Below, one piece after another: positions 1 to 7,129 of a stretch of DNA of 14,897 nucleotides (its first letter is position 1; each line of letters opens with the position of its first letter). The position numbers were made by a program, and so were the translations under genes. Below the pieces are notes generated by a model that did no database searches, had not been told where the DNA came from, and was given only the letters and a program-made list of their open reading frames with translations. The DNA is from Clostridiaceae bacterium (GTDB taxonomy: Bacteria > Bacillota > Clostridia > Oscillospirales > Acutalibacteraceae). The stretch spans positions 1 to 14,897 of the forward strand of contig CAJGCX010000036.1 in the NCBI GenBank assembly GCA_904501895.1. The letters run 5' to 3'.

Positions 1-1922
1 CCTGAAAAATCAATGATAATAGCATCACGACGCATATCAATAACTTCAATAAAGCCTATATCACCGTTAAATATTCCATCACCCTCATCATCACGTGATT
101 CCCAATGAATATTATAGTTATTTTTCGTTTGCATAACCTTATCACCCTCACGGAAAAGACGATAACCTGTGTTATGCTCTCTTTTATCCTTTGAAGGTGG
201 ATTAATAGCCTCTTGCAAAACAGCATTAAGATTAAATGTACCCGTGTCACCTTTTTTAGAAGGACAAAGCACCTGAATCTGTGACATAGGGTCAAATGAG
301 TACGCATTTGGAAGACGAGTTGTTGTAAGCTCTTTAATTGTTCTGACAGCATCTAACGGGAAATTTCGTTGAAGCAAATAGAAATCTCCATCCTTATTAT
401 CTGTCTGAATTTTGTCACCATTAACAATAGCGTGAGCATTTTTGACAATATTGCTTTCCATTGACTGACGGAAAATTTCTTTCAACTGAACTACAGGAAT
501 AAGACCACTTTCAATTAAATCCTTAAGAACATTTCCAGGACTTACTGACGGAAGCTGGTCACTGTCACCAACCATAATGAGTCTGCAACCAAATGGAAGT
601 GCTTCTAAAAGACTTGAGAAAAGGAATATATCAACCATTGACATTTCGTCAACGATAATCGCCTGACAATCAAGTGGATTACGAAGATTTCGCTTAAAAA
701 CAGGCTTATCACCCTCTCCCCATTCAACCTCAAGAAGTCTGTGAATTGTGGTTGCAGTCCTACCTGTGGTTTCTGTCATTCTCTGTGCAGCACGACCTGT
801 TGGAGCACAAAGAGCAATATCTAGAAAATCCTTTTCAAACATATTGATAATTCCGTTAAGAGTTGTTGTTTTACCTGTACCGGGACCACCGGTAAGAATC
901 AAAACACCCTTATTAACTGCAGTTATAATTGCTTCTTTTTGCAATTCTGCAAATTCAATATTACAGGATTTTTCTATTTTTCCGATATGTGAAGCCACAT
1001 CAATAGGATTTTCAGGTGGGAATTTAAGTAACACCTTAAGTCTGTTAGCAATTCCCTTTTCAGCGTGAAATGCTTCAGGCAAAAAGATAAAGTCTTTATC
1101 GTTAATTTTTTCAATAATTACTCTGTTTGTTTTCTGAAGATTATCTATTGAAATTTCAATATTTTCTCTTGATTCGTTAAGCAGGCTTCCTGATGGTGTA
1201 AAAATCTTTTCAAGTGGAAGACAAGTGTGACCATTGTTATAATTATGCCTAATAACGTAGAGAATTCCTGCCTCTATACGATATTTCGATTCAGGCTTTT
1301 GTGGTAATAATTCAGAAATCTGCTCAGCACGTTCAAAGGAAATTCTATTTTCGCCTTCACAAAGTATGTAAGGATTACTTTCAATCATTTCAACTGCACT
1401 GTTACCGAATTTATCATAAGCCATAAGACATTCATTTGTATTAAGTCCATATTTTGAAAGATTAATGATAAGTAATCTTGTTGATGACTGACGCTTATAT
1501 TCCTTACCTATTTTCTTTGCTTTTTCAAGAGAAATCCCCTTAATTTCAGCAAGTCTTTCAGGATCATTTTCAAGAATTTGGAAGGTCTTTTCCTGAAATT
1601 TATCAATGATTTTCAACGCAGTTGATTCTCTTATACCTTTTATAACACCGCTCGCAAGGTAATGGTATAAATCCTCAACAGTTTCAGGCAAAAGTGCATT
1701 ACAGAAGTCAGCCTTAAACTGCCTTCCGTAAAGTGAATGATATACATAATCACCGACTAATTCAACCTTGTCACCCAATTTCAAATCAGGTGCAGTACCC
1801 ACAACCGTAATTTCTTCATCACCCGTATCAATGCTGAAAACAGTATAACCGTTTGAATCGTTACGATAGGTTATATCTGTCACATTTCCCTTTAACTTTA
1901 TTTTAGTTTCAAACTCTTCCAT
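1..1922 (-). CDS. recD2: RecD-like ATP-dependent DNA helicase RecD2, C-terminus cut by window edge
   Basis: This is an SF1B 5'-3' DNA helicase of the stand-alone RecD2 type, which acts in DNA repair and replication-fork maintenance without RecBC. About 640 residues are visible. The N-terminus has the OB-like region (about residues 5-75) typical of RecD2, followed by a helix-hairpin-helix region (about 85-190). The helicase core shows Walker A GGPGTGKT at 345-352, Walker B VDEMS with the acidic pair at 425-426, motif III GDSDQLPSVSPG near 451-462 and an IFRQ motif near 482. The last 90-100 residues, including the expected KSQGSE-type motif, lie beyond base 1. The ATG at 1922 has an AAGGA ribosome binding site 8 nt upstream and overlaps the upstream small gene by 14 nt, suggesting translational coupling. 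RecBCD RecD is less likely because of the N-terminal extension. Confidence 0.95.
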   Translation of the reverse strand, partial: MEEFETKIKLKGNVTDITYRNDSNGYTVFSIDTGDEEITVVGTAPDLKLGDKVELVGDYVYHSLYGRQFKADFCNALLPETVEDLYHYLASGVIKGIRESTALKIIDKFQEKTFQILENDPERLAEIKGISLEKAKKIGKEYKRQSSTRLLIINLSKYGLNTNECLMAYDKFGNSAVEMIESNPYILCEGENRISFERAEQISELLPQKPESKYRIEAGILYVIRHNYNNGHTCLPLEKIFTPSGSLLNESRENIEISIDNLQKTNRVIIEKINDKDFIFLPEAFHAEKGIANRLKVLLKFPPENPIDVASHIGKIEKSCNIEFAELQKEAIITAVNKGVLILTGGPGTGKTTTLNGIINMFEKDFLDIALCAPTGRAAQRMTETTGRTATTIHRLLEVEWGEGDKPVFKRNLRNPLDCQAIIVDEMSMVDIFLFSSLLEALPFGCRLIMVGDSDQLPSVSPGNVLKDLIESGLIPVVQLKEIFRQSMESNIVKNAHAIVNGDKIQTDNKDGDFYLLQRNFPLDAVRTIKELTTTRLPNAYSFDPMSQIQVLCPSKKGDTGTFNLNAVLQEAINPPSKDKREHNTGYRLFREGDKVMQTKNNYNIHWESRDDEGDGIFNGDIGFIEVIDMRRDAIIIDFS

Positions 1923-2253
1923 CAAAATAATCCTTTAAATAATCGTTTTTAACGTAATAAATACCATTACATTCCTTGCAGATTTCTAATAATTCCTGCT
2001 TTTCACTATCATCAATACCGTAATCAAGAATCACAATTTTGCTGTGAATATCTTCACCTAAAATGCTTAATCGCATTCGCATACCGTAGGCTTTTTTGCG
2101 AATATCTGTTGACGAGTTATCGCAAGGAATAATCAAATAATAATCATCTTTTTGCTTCGGTACTAATAATTTTAACATAATCATATAGCAAAATGCAACA
2201 GTTCCGAAAAGTATAAGTAAAACAAAAACAGACCATATAATTGATTCAAGCAT
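1909..2253 (-). CDS. small membrane protein of unknown function, coupled to recD2
   Basis: I do not recognise this 114-residue protein. It has one N-terminal membrane segment (about residues 5-30) and then a soluble, probably cytoplasmic domain of about 80 residues. The predicted pattern alternates strands and helices: YYLIIPCD, a helical stretch with KKAYGMRMRL, the strand KIVILDYGID, a helix, and GIYYV. This looks like a small alpha/beta (Rossmann or glycosyltransferase-A-like) fold without a recognisable active site. The start ATG has GAGGTG about 6 nt upstream, a good ribosome binding site. A TTAACA-17-TATAAT promoter lies just upstream. The stop overlaps the first codons of recD2, so the two are very probably expressed together. 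Coding status is supported by the ribosome binding site, the overlap and sensible composition. The function is unknown. Confidence 0.8.
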   Translation of the reverse strand: MLESIIWSVFVLLILFGTVAFCYMIMLKLLVPKQKDDYYLIIPCDNSSTDIRKKAYGMRMRLSILGEDIHSKIVILDYGIDDSEKQELLEICKECNGIYYVKNDYLKDYFDGRV

Positions 2254-2280
2254 AAAATCACCTCATCACATTATATGGTC
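2231..2280. repeat. 11-bp perfect inverted repeat enclosing a start codon
   Basis: GACCATATAAT at 2231-2241 is the exact reverse complement of ATTATATGGTC at 2270-2280, with 28 nt between. The spacer holds the ribosome binding site and ATG of the 114-residue gene. One arm contains the -10 hexamer and the other lies in codons 5-8. In a read-through transcript from the lipase gene it could fold as a hairpin presenting the start site in its loop. As DNA it could be an operator. Confidence 0.6.
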
Positions 2281-2298
2281 CTTAATTTATTCTGTTAA
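2270..2298 (-). promoter_or_regulatory. sigma-A-type promoter for the small membrane gene and recD2
   Basis: Reading the minus strand, TTAACA (2298-2293) is followed after exactly 17 nt by a perfect TATAAT (2275-2270). The predicted transcription start, near 2263, is only about 10 nt before the ATG at 2253, giving a very short leader that begins at or inside the ribosome binding site. The -10 lies inside one arm of an 11-bp inverted repeat (2231-2280). Confidence 0.6.
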
Positions 2299-2301
2299 AT
2301 T

Positions 2302-3606
2302 TTATCTGCTGTTTCCAACCTCAACTATTGAGAAATAGAAATCATCATAGGTTGTAGGATAATCTCTTGTACCACAGAAATCGAAATGGTCAGTACCCTC
2401 CAAAGTTTTCATATAGTACCATCTACCTGGTTCAATAGTTTCACCATTAGCAATACTTTCCTCATAACTTTTTGCAGTTTCGGCATCACATTCAGGATAA
2501 AGTGCACTTGCAAGTGGTACTATGCCATCGTGTGTAGCCCAATTACCTTCAATAGTAACGCCATCATAAGTCTTTCCTTCTGAAAGAAGCATCATACCTG
2601 ATGAAATATAGAAAATTGGAGTAACTGTTATATTAATCACCTGTGGGCCACCAATATAAAGCTCATCTGTTGCATCAGTACTGTATGAATAATAATATGT
2701 ATTAGGTGAAAGCTTAATCTTTTCGTTAAGTTCCCTTGCACCTCTGATAGTCAAATCATAATAACAGTTATCTTCAGCATAATAATACTCAGTAACACTT
2801 CTCATATTGATATTTACTCTGCTTTCACCCTGAGCAGGTGTAAGACCAAAATGACTCATCTGAAGTGAGAAAACAAGGAAATTATTTCCAAGTGTTGAGC
2901 CGATTACATTGTAAAGGAAGCAAACTCCGTAAAGTGGATAACCTGGGTCATAAAGGATATTTGCAACCTGTGTACCATTGTGAGGGCTTGAAAGAGTGCT
3001 ACAAGAATGAACGCTATCGTGACCGCCTTTGAATAATGGGCTTATATCATCACCTGAAACGGCTTTTTCCTCTTCACATCCGAAAGTCATAAGAGAAGTA
3101 AAAAGTCTTATTGTTTCGCCACCGAATGAATGACCAACAAGGTTAATTTTATCCTGAGGATTCCAAGTTTCACCCATAAGCGGATGTCCTTCATAAGAAA
3201 ATCCGTATCTGTCGTGATTATGTGCCTTTGAGTGTGCTTCACCATAGTCAACAACTGTACCTGTAAGTTGAGCATAAAGCTCACACGCTCTGTCCCATGC
3301 ACTATTGAGAGGTCCAACCTCAGCAGCGTAAGCTTCAACGCCCTGTTCATTGAGCATCTTCACAAAATCGGTATCGGAAAGAGAAAGACCACCACCCCAA
3401 TATGGTGATAATTTATAGAACTGATTTGATGGACCCCAACCACCCATACCGTGAACGAAAACATATGGATAATCTGTTACAAAGTTGTTTTTTTCTACTG
3501 GTCTTACCTGTAAATCATCGCCTGAATTTGTACAGGCAGATACAGGAATAACTGCTATTGAAAACATAATAGCAATTGTTAAAACAGCAATTATCAATTT
3601 TTTCAT
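2302..3606 (-). CDS. secreted triacylglycerol lipase, family I.5-like, probable lipoprotein
   Basis: This is an alpha/beta-hydrolase lipase expected to hydrolyse acylglycerol esters outside the cell. The signal sequence ends in a lipobox-like VSAC with Cys25, so lipid anchoring is likely. The oxyanion-hole motif HGMGGWG is at 52-58 and the nucleophile Ser160 sits in GHSFGG. The likely acid and base are Asp360 (HDGIVP) and His407 (TDHFDF). The segment WDRACELYAQLTG followed by VDYGEAHSKAHNHDRYG matches the zinc-site region of Geobacillus/Staphylococcus-type I.5 lipases, with candidate ligands Asp105, His125 and His131, and perhaps Asp284. The length of 434 residues is normal for that family. 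The ATG at 3606 is preferred over one 9 nt upstream because AAAGG is well spaced only for the inner ATG. It has its own promoter at 3630-3658 and stands alone between rnpB and the recD2 unit. Confidence 0.88.
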   Translation of the reverse strand: MKKLIIAVLTIAIMFSIAVIPVSACTNSGDDLQVRPVEKNNFVTDYPYVFVHGMGGWGPSNQFYKLSPYWGGGLSLSDTDFVKMLNEQGVEAYAAEVGPLNSAWDRACELYAQLTGTVVDYGEAHSKAHNHDRYGFSYEGHPLMGETWNPQDKINLVGHSFGGETIRLFTSLMTFGCEEEKAVSGDDISPLFKGGHDSVHSCSTLSSPHNGTQVANILYDPGYPLYGVCFLYNVIGSTLGNNFLVFSLQMSHFGLTPAQGESRVNINMRSVTEYYYAEDNCYYDLTIRGARELNEKIKLSPNTYYYSYSTDATDELYIGGPQVINITVTPIFYISSGMMLLSEGKTYDGVTIEGNWATHDGIVPLASALYPECDAETAKSYEESIANGETIEPGRWYYMKTLEGTDHFDFCGTRDYPTTYDDFYFSIVEVGNSR

Positions 3607-3629
3607 AATAATCATCCTTTCATATTTAT

Positions 3630-3658
3630 ATTTTAAAAATCTTTTATTGGTTTGTCAA
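3630..3658 (-). promoter_or_regulatory. sigma-A-type promoter of the lipase gene
   Basis: On the minus strand a perfect TTGACA (3658-3653) is followed after 17 nt by TAAAAT (3635-3630). The predicted start near 3623 leaves a leader of about 17 nt containing AAAGGA. This arrangement supports independent transcription of the lipase gene downstream of the rnpB terminator. Confidence 0.7.
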
Positions 3659-3670
3659 CAACATTATTAT

Positions 3671-3705
3671 ATTAAACAACAAAAATAATGAAAATGTTGT
3701 TTAAT
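3671..3705. repeat. 11-bp perfect inverted repeat upstream of the lipase promoter
   Basis: ATTAAACAACA at 3671-3681 is the reverse complement of TGTTGTTTAAT at 3695-3705, with a 13-nt AT-rich spacer. The repeat lies between the rnpB terminator and the lipase -35 box, about 13 nt upstream of the -35. A further AACAACATT copy at 3657-3665 touches the -35 itself. This placement fits a regulator binding site. The arms are too AT-rich to be a convincing terminator. Confidence 0.45.
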
Positions 3706-3733
3706 AAAAAACAGAGTACATAAGCACTCTGTT
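3706..3733 (-). terminator. rho-independent terminator of rnpB
   Basis: On the minus strand AACAGAGT (3733-3726) pairs with ACTCTGTT (3717-3710) as an 8-bp stem with an 8-nt loop. The transcript then runs into a U-rich tract (TTTTTT including the last stem base, then ATTAA). It begins about 6 nt after the rnpB P1 helix closes, as expected for the end of this RNA gene. Confidence 0.8.
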
Positions 3734-3738
3734 ATAAA

Positions 3739-4070
3739 AATGAGTAAATCTGTAAGCCGAGTTCTGTCGTTTAAGGCAATTATCTATCTGCGACACATAT
3801 TGCTATGAGCCTGAAGCCATCTTTTGGAGTATCTGCCCAGCTGACAACTCCGGTCGATGTTGCATCGGGTAGGGTTTGCTCGGCCGTTACATCTCTGCAA
3901 CGCCGGTGAGCTCTTACCTCACCTTTCCACCCTTACCGTTAAAAACGGCGGTTATTCTCTATGCACTTTCCCTAAGGTCACCCTCGGCGGCCGTTAGCCG
4001 TTACCCTGCTGTATGATGCTCGGACTTTCCTCACAGACAAAAGTCTGCGCAACTGCCCAATTTACTCATT
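3739..4070 (-). ncRNA. rnpB: RNase P catalytic RNA, bacterial type A
   Basis: This is the ribozyme of RNase P, which matures tRNA 5' ends with the RnpA protein. The minus strand carries the universal GAGGAAAGTCCGAGC core near the 5' end (about 4036-4020). It also carries GAGGGTGACCTTAGGGAAAGTGC, split as usual around P5-P7, the AAGGGTGGAAAGGTGAGGTAAGAGC segment with CACCGGCG, and the 3' core ACAGAACTCGGCTTACAG (about 3766-3749). The ends are set by the P1 helix: AATGAGTAAAT (4070-4060) pairs with ATTTACTCATT (3749-3739). The total is about 332 nt. The peripheral layout looks like type A, as in Clostridia, rather than the Bacillus type B. The gene starts 5 nt after the HAD stop codon. Exact mature ends may differ by a few bases. 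Confidence 0.96.
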
Positions 4071-4075
4071 AATTA

Positions 4076-4663
4076 TTAAATTGTAACACCGTCTTTTTTA
4101 GTTTGTGTAATTTTATTACCGTCAACCATATAGACGTTTTTAGAAATATCCATCATAGGCTTATCTGCCATTGAATCAGTATAAAAATCATCAATAGTAA
4201 CATCACCATAAACTGAACGGAATACCTCTAACTTATGCTCCTTATAACAAATACTGTTGATTTCACCTTTAATAGGGTCTATGTCGGAGCCTATGTAGTG
4301 CTTTATTTCTATTCTGTCACAGATAATTTTGAGTAAGCAATAAGGACAACCTGATACAACAATATCATCCTCATGTTGAATATCAAAATAAATCTGCTTA
4401 ACCTTATGTTGATTTAAGTCCCAGAATTTTTCAAATTCATCATAGATATTTTCGTATTTCTGACAATACTCCTTGAAGGCAGCACCATAACTAGCCATTG
4501 CTTCTTCAACGGTAATTTTATCAAACTTATATCGGATAAAATCCTTAATAAATTTCGGTGCAAATCTTATAATGGTCTTAAAATCCTTCTTTAAAAAGTA
4601 AAGAAAAATATCCATTATACTTTCGCCATCATAAATTGTATTGTCAAAGTCAAATACTCTCAT
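4076..4663 (-). CDS. HAD-superfamily phosphatase, phosphoserine phosphatase-like
   Basis: This is a cytoplasmic phosphohydrolase of the HAD superfamily using an aspartyl-phosphate intermediate. Motif I is DFDNT with nucleophile Asp5 and acid/base Asp7. Residues about 15-95 form a helical C1-type cap. Motif II is VVSG with Ser104, Lys143 is a candidate motif III lysine, and motif IV is TDSMAD with Asp163 and Asp167. The length of 195 residues and the motif spacing resemble the SerB-like HAD-IB group. The substrate cannot be read from the sequence. CPYC at 106-109 directly after motif II is a small oddity. The gene begins 3 nt after the TPM-protein stop, with GAGG about 11 nt before the ATG, and closes the long operon just before rnpB. 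Confidence 0.87.
   Translation of the reverse strand: MRVFDFDNTIYDGESIMDIFLYFLKKDFKTIIRFAPKFIKDFIRYKFDKITVEEAMASYGAAFKEYCQKYENIYDEFEKFWDLNQHKVKQIYFDIQHEDDIVVSGCPYCLLKIICDRIEIKHYIGSDIDPIKGEINSICYKEHKLEVFRSVYGDVTIDDFYTDSMADKPMMDISKNVYMVDGNKITQTKKDGVTI
4080..4088 (-). promoter_or_regulatory. extended -10 element, probable rnpB promoter
   Basis: The minus strand reads TGTTACAAT at 4088-4080, an extended -10 (TGnTACAAT). It places the transcription start near 4073, only a few bases from the first P1 nucleotide. No good -35 is seen, the nearest being TTACAC with a long spacer. The element lies inside the last codons of the HAD gene, so rnpB can be made independently of the upstream operon. Confidence 0.5.
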
Positions 4664-4666
4664 AGT

Positions 4667-5497
4667 TTAAAAACCTCGTGATGAGCCACCGCCACCAAAG
4701 GAGCCTCCACCACCTCGGAAGCCACCGCCTCCGCCGGAGAACCCCCCTCGTGAGCCACCTGAAAAACCACCGTAGAATGTTGTACCACGATAACTTCTTC
4801 CACCGGAGAATGTTCCACCACCGAAGTCAGAATCATCCGAGCCTCCACCTGCATGCTTATTGATAAAAATAATGAGCGAAACCAATACAAGTGCAGTTAC
4901 AAAAAGCACTATACTTCCAAAAGCATCACTATCACCTAAATCATCTGAATAATGATAATCATAATCATCATAAGTAATCTGATAATTCGGATTAAGCTCC
5001 ACGCCATATTCGGTGCATACGTCACCTACTATCGCCTTATAAGCCTCAATAAGTCCTGTTGAAAAATCGTCGTTAACAAGATACGGAATAGCGTAATTGT
5101 CAAGTATTCTGCCTGTTCCTGCGTCTGTTAAACAGCCTTCAAGTCCGTAACCTACCTGAATTGTAACCTCTCTATCACTTACGGATAGTAAAAGTACAAC
5201 ACCATTACTGGTTTCCTTACTTCCTACTCCCCATTCACGACCTAATTCGAGAGCATAGTCATTCACTTCATATCCGTCAAGTGAATCAACTGTTACGACG
5301 ACAATCTGTGCTGAAGTTTGTGAATACAAATCAGCACCGATTTTCATAATTTCTTGTTCATCTTCTTCATTTATAACATCAGCAAAGTCATTGACGAAGA
5401 AATCACTTGTAGGTTCAGGAATATTGATAGCAAAAGAAGAAAAAGACAGAGATAAAACTAAAATCAGAATACTGACAAATGTAAATACCTTTTTCAT
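4667..5497 (-). CDS. TPM-domain membrane protein with Gly-rich C-terminus (YgcG-like)
   Basis: Residues 1-23 form a signal peptide. A TPM domain (TLP18.3/Psb32/MOLO-1 family) follows at about 32-160, with the typical start VNDFADVI, the strand QIVVVTVDSLDG, GVVLLLSVSDRE and VGYGLEGCLTDAGTGRILD. A membrane segment lies at about 194-212. The tail (216-276) is rich in Gly, Ser and Phe and ends in repeated GGGG blocks, as in many bacterial YgcG-type proteins. The TPM domain should lie outside the membrane and the tail inside. The molecular role of the family is poorly defined, and it is commonly encoded beside LemA, as here (11 nt gap). The ribosome binding site is weak (GAAG), so translation may depend on coupling to lemA. 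Confidence 0.9.
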   Translation of the reverse strand: MKKVFTFVSILILVLSLSFSSFAINIPEPTSDFFVNDFADVINEEDEQEIMKIGADLYSQTSAQIVVVTVDSLDGYEVNDYALELGREWGVGSKETSNGVVLLLSVSDREVTIQVGYGLEGCLTDAGTGRILDNYAIPYLVNDDFSTGLIEAYKAIVGDVCTEYGVELNPNYQITYDDYDYHYSDDLGDSDAFGSIVLFVTALVLVSLIIFINKHAGGGSDDSDFGGGTFSGGRSYRGTTFYGGFSGGSRGGFSGGGGGFRGGGGSFGGGGSSRGF

Positions 5498-5508
5498 ATC
5501 TTCAACAA

Positions 5509-6075
5509 TTATTCAAAATCAACTGTAGGAACAGTCTGTGATTCTTCTGTTGCTTCAAAAAGGTCAACCTTTTCAAAACCAAGCATACCTGCAAAAATTA
5601 CTGTAGGGAATTTCTTGATTAAAGTATTATACTCAGTTGCAATATCATTGTAATCCTTACGAGCGACAGAAATTCTATTTTCAGTACCTTCAAGCTGGTC
5701 CTGTAAAGCAATAAAATTCGCATCAGCATTAAGCTCAGGATAATTTTCAACAACAACCAAAAGTCTTGAAAGGGCTGATTCAAAGCTTGCATTAGCATCA
5801 GTATATTCTTCAGGTGTTGATGCAGATTTAAGCATTGTACGAGCCTCAGCAAGTGCTGTATAAACACCTTCTTCGTGTGCAGCGTATCCCTTAACTGTAT
5901 TTACAAGGTTAGGAATTAAATCTGCTCTACGCTGAAGCTGAACCTGAATCTGAGCATCTGCATTTTCAACATTTGCCTGTTTTTCAACAAGTCCATTGTA
6001 AGATGAAACTAAACTACCACCAAGAATTGCGATAACTGCAACAATTGCAATTACAATAATTAAGCCTTTTTTCAT
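5509..6075 (-). CDS. lemA: LemA family protein
   Basis: This LemA family protein is 188 residues long, the usual length. It has an N-terminal membrane anchor (about residues 4-24), followed by the family signature: YNGLVEKQANVENADAQIQV, the motif RRADLIPNLVNTVKGYAAHE, and the later AELN-type helix with YPELNADANFIALQDQLEGT and ENRISVARKDYN. The soluble part is a long helical bundle, and the conserved FPTVIFAGMLGF near 153-165 is also present. The function is not firmly known; the family is associated with the cell envelope and with TPM proteins. The ATG follows AAAGGATG with about 8-10 nt spacing. The gene lies 34 nt after galE and 11 nt before the TPM gene. Confidence 0.95.
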   Translation of the reverse strand: MKKGLIIVIAIVAVIAILGGSLVSSYNGLVEKQANVENADAQIQVQLQRRADLIPNLVNTVKGYAAHEEGVYTALAEARTMLKSASTPEEYTDANASFESALSRLLVVVENYPELNADANFIALQDQLEGTENRISVARKDYNDIATEYNTLIKKFPTVIFAGMLGFEKVDLFEATEESQTVPTVDFE

Positions 6076-6109
6076 TTAAAATCATCCTTTCAGTTTAACA
6101 TTATTAAAA

Positions 6110-7129
6110 TTAGTCATCAAATCCGTTTGGATTATTACTCTGCCAACGCCATGAATCCTCGCACATTTCAACAAGGTCTCTTTCAGCCTTCCAGCCAAGC
6201 TCATTAAGAGCCTTAGAAGCATCGGAATAGCATACATCAAGGTCGCCGGGACGACGGTCAACTATTTTATATTCAATCTTCTGTCCTGAAGCCTGCTGGA
6301 ATGCATTAACAATATCAAGAACGCTATATCCGTTACCTGTACCAAGGTTATAAACGTTAACCTTTGGTTCATCCTTAAGGATTTTATCAACAGCCTTAAC
6401 ATGGCCAAGTGCCAAGTCAACAACGTGAATATAATCACGAACACCTGTACCATCGTGAGTATCATAATCGTCACCAAAAACGTTAAGATATGGCAATTTA
6501 CCGATAGCAACCTGTGTGATATATGGCATAAGGTTGTTTGGTATACCATTTGGATTTTCACCGATACGACCACTCTTATGAGCACCAATTGGGTTGAAAT
6601 AACGAAGAAGTGTTACTGCCCAATCCTTATCTGCCTTATGGAAGTCATCGAGAATAATCTCAATCATATATTTTGTTGTACCATAAGGATTTGTAGTACC
6701 ACCTGTTTTCATATCTTCCTTTAATGGAGAGATATTTGCACTACCATAAACAGTTGCTGATGAGCTGAAAACAATTTTCTTACAATTATATTCAGCCATA
6801 ACCTCGCAAAGTGCTAATGTACCACCGATGTTATTATCGTAATACATCAATGGCTCACGACAGCTTTCACCAACAGCCTTAAGTCCTGCAAAATGAATAC
6901 AAGCATCAATTTTATGATTTTCAAATACCTTACGCATATTCTCCTTATCACGAATGTCATAAGGATAGAAAGTAAAATCCTTACCTGTCAATTCCTTTAC
7001 TCTGTCAAGAGATTTTTCGCTTGAATTGTAAAGATTATCAACAATAACAATTTCATAACCTGCATTTAAAAGCTCAACACAAGTGTGAGAACCAATAAAA
7101 CCTGCGCCACCTGTAACTAAAATACTCAT
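6110..7129 (-). CDS. galE: UDP-glucose 4-epimerase
   Basis: GalE interconverts UDP-glucose and UDP-galactose using bound NAD, feeding galactose use and envelope polysaccharide synthesis. The NAD-binding GGAGFIGSH motif is at 7-15. The catalytic triad of extended short-chain dehydrogenases is visible: Ser124 in SSSATVYG, Tyr149 and Lys153 in PYGTTKYM. RYFNPIGAH at 176-184 and the RRPGDLDVCYSDASKA segment near 292-307 are typical of GalE and its substrate site. The length of 339 residues is standard. The start codon overlaps the stop of the upstream SpoIID-like gene (ATGA), with AAGGAG 8 nt upstream, so it is translationally coupled. The context suggests a role in cell-surface sugar supply rather than a dedicated Leloir operon, since no galK or galT is nearby. 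Confidence 0.96.
   Translation of the reverse strand: MSILVTGGAGFIGSHTCVELLNAGYEIVIVDNLYNSSEKSLDRVKELTGKDFTFYPYDIRDKENMRKVFENHKIDACIHFAGLKAVGESCREPLMYYDNNIGGTLALCEVMAEYNCKKIVFSSSATVYGSANISPLKEDMKTGGTTNPYGTTKYMIEIILDDFHKADKDWAVTLLRYFNPIGAHKSGRIGENPNGIPNNLMPYITQVAIGKLPYLNVFGDDYDTHDGTGVRDYIHVVDLALGHVKAVDKILKDEPKVNVYNLGTGNGYSVLDIVNAFQQASGQKIEYKIVDRRPGDLDVCYSDASKALNELGWKAERDLVEMCEDSWRWQSNNPNGFDD

Noticed and set aside
748..1068. Plus-strand 106-codon open frame
   Set aside because: It is antisense to the recD2 Walker A region and has no ribosome binding site or family resemblance.
4383..4385. Possible second small RNA or riboswitch in the short gaps of the minus-strand train
   Set aside because: All gaps are 34 nt or shorter and filled by ribosome binding sites, leaving no room for a riboswitch; none of the leaders in the window is long enough either.
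4678..4890. Open frames on both strands over the Gly-rich tail of the TPM protein
   Set aside because: They arise from repetitive GGN glycine codons of the real gene; their translations are low-complexity His/Arg/Pro or Val/Ala strings with no ribosome binding site.
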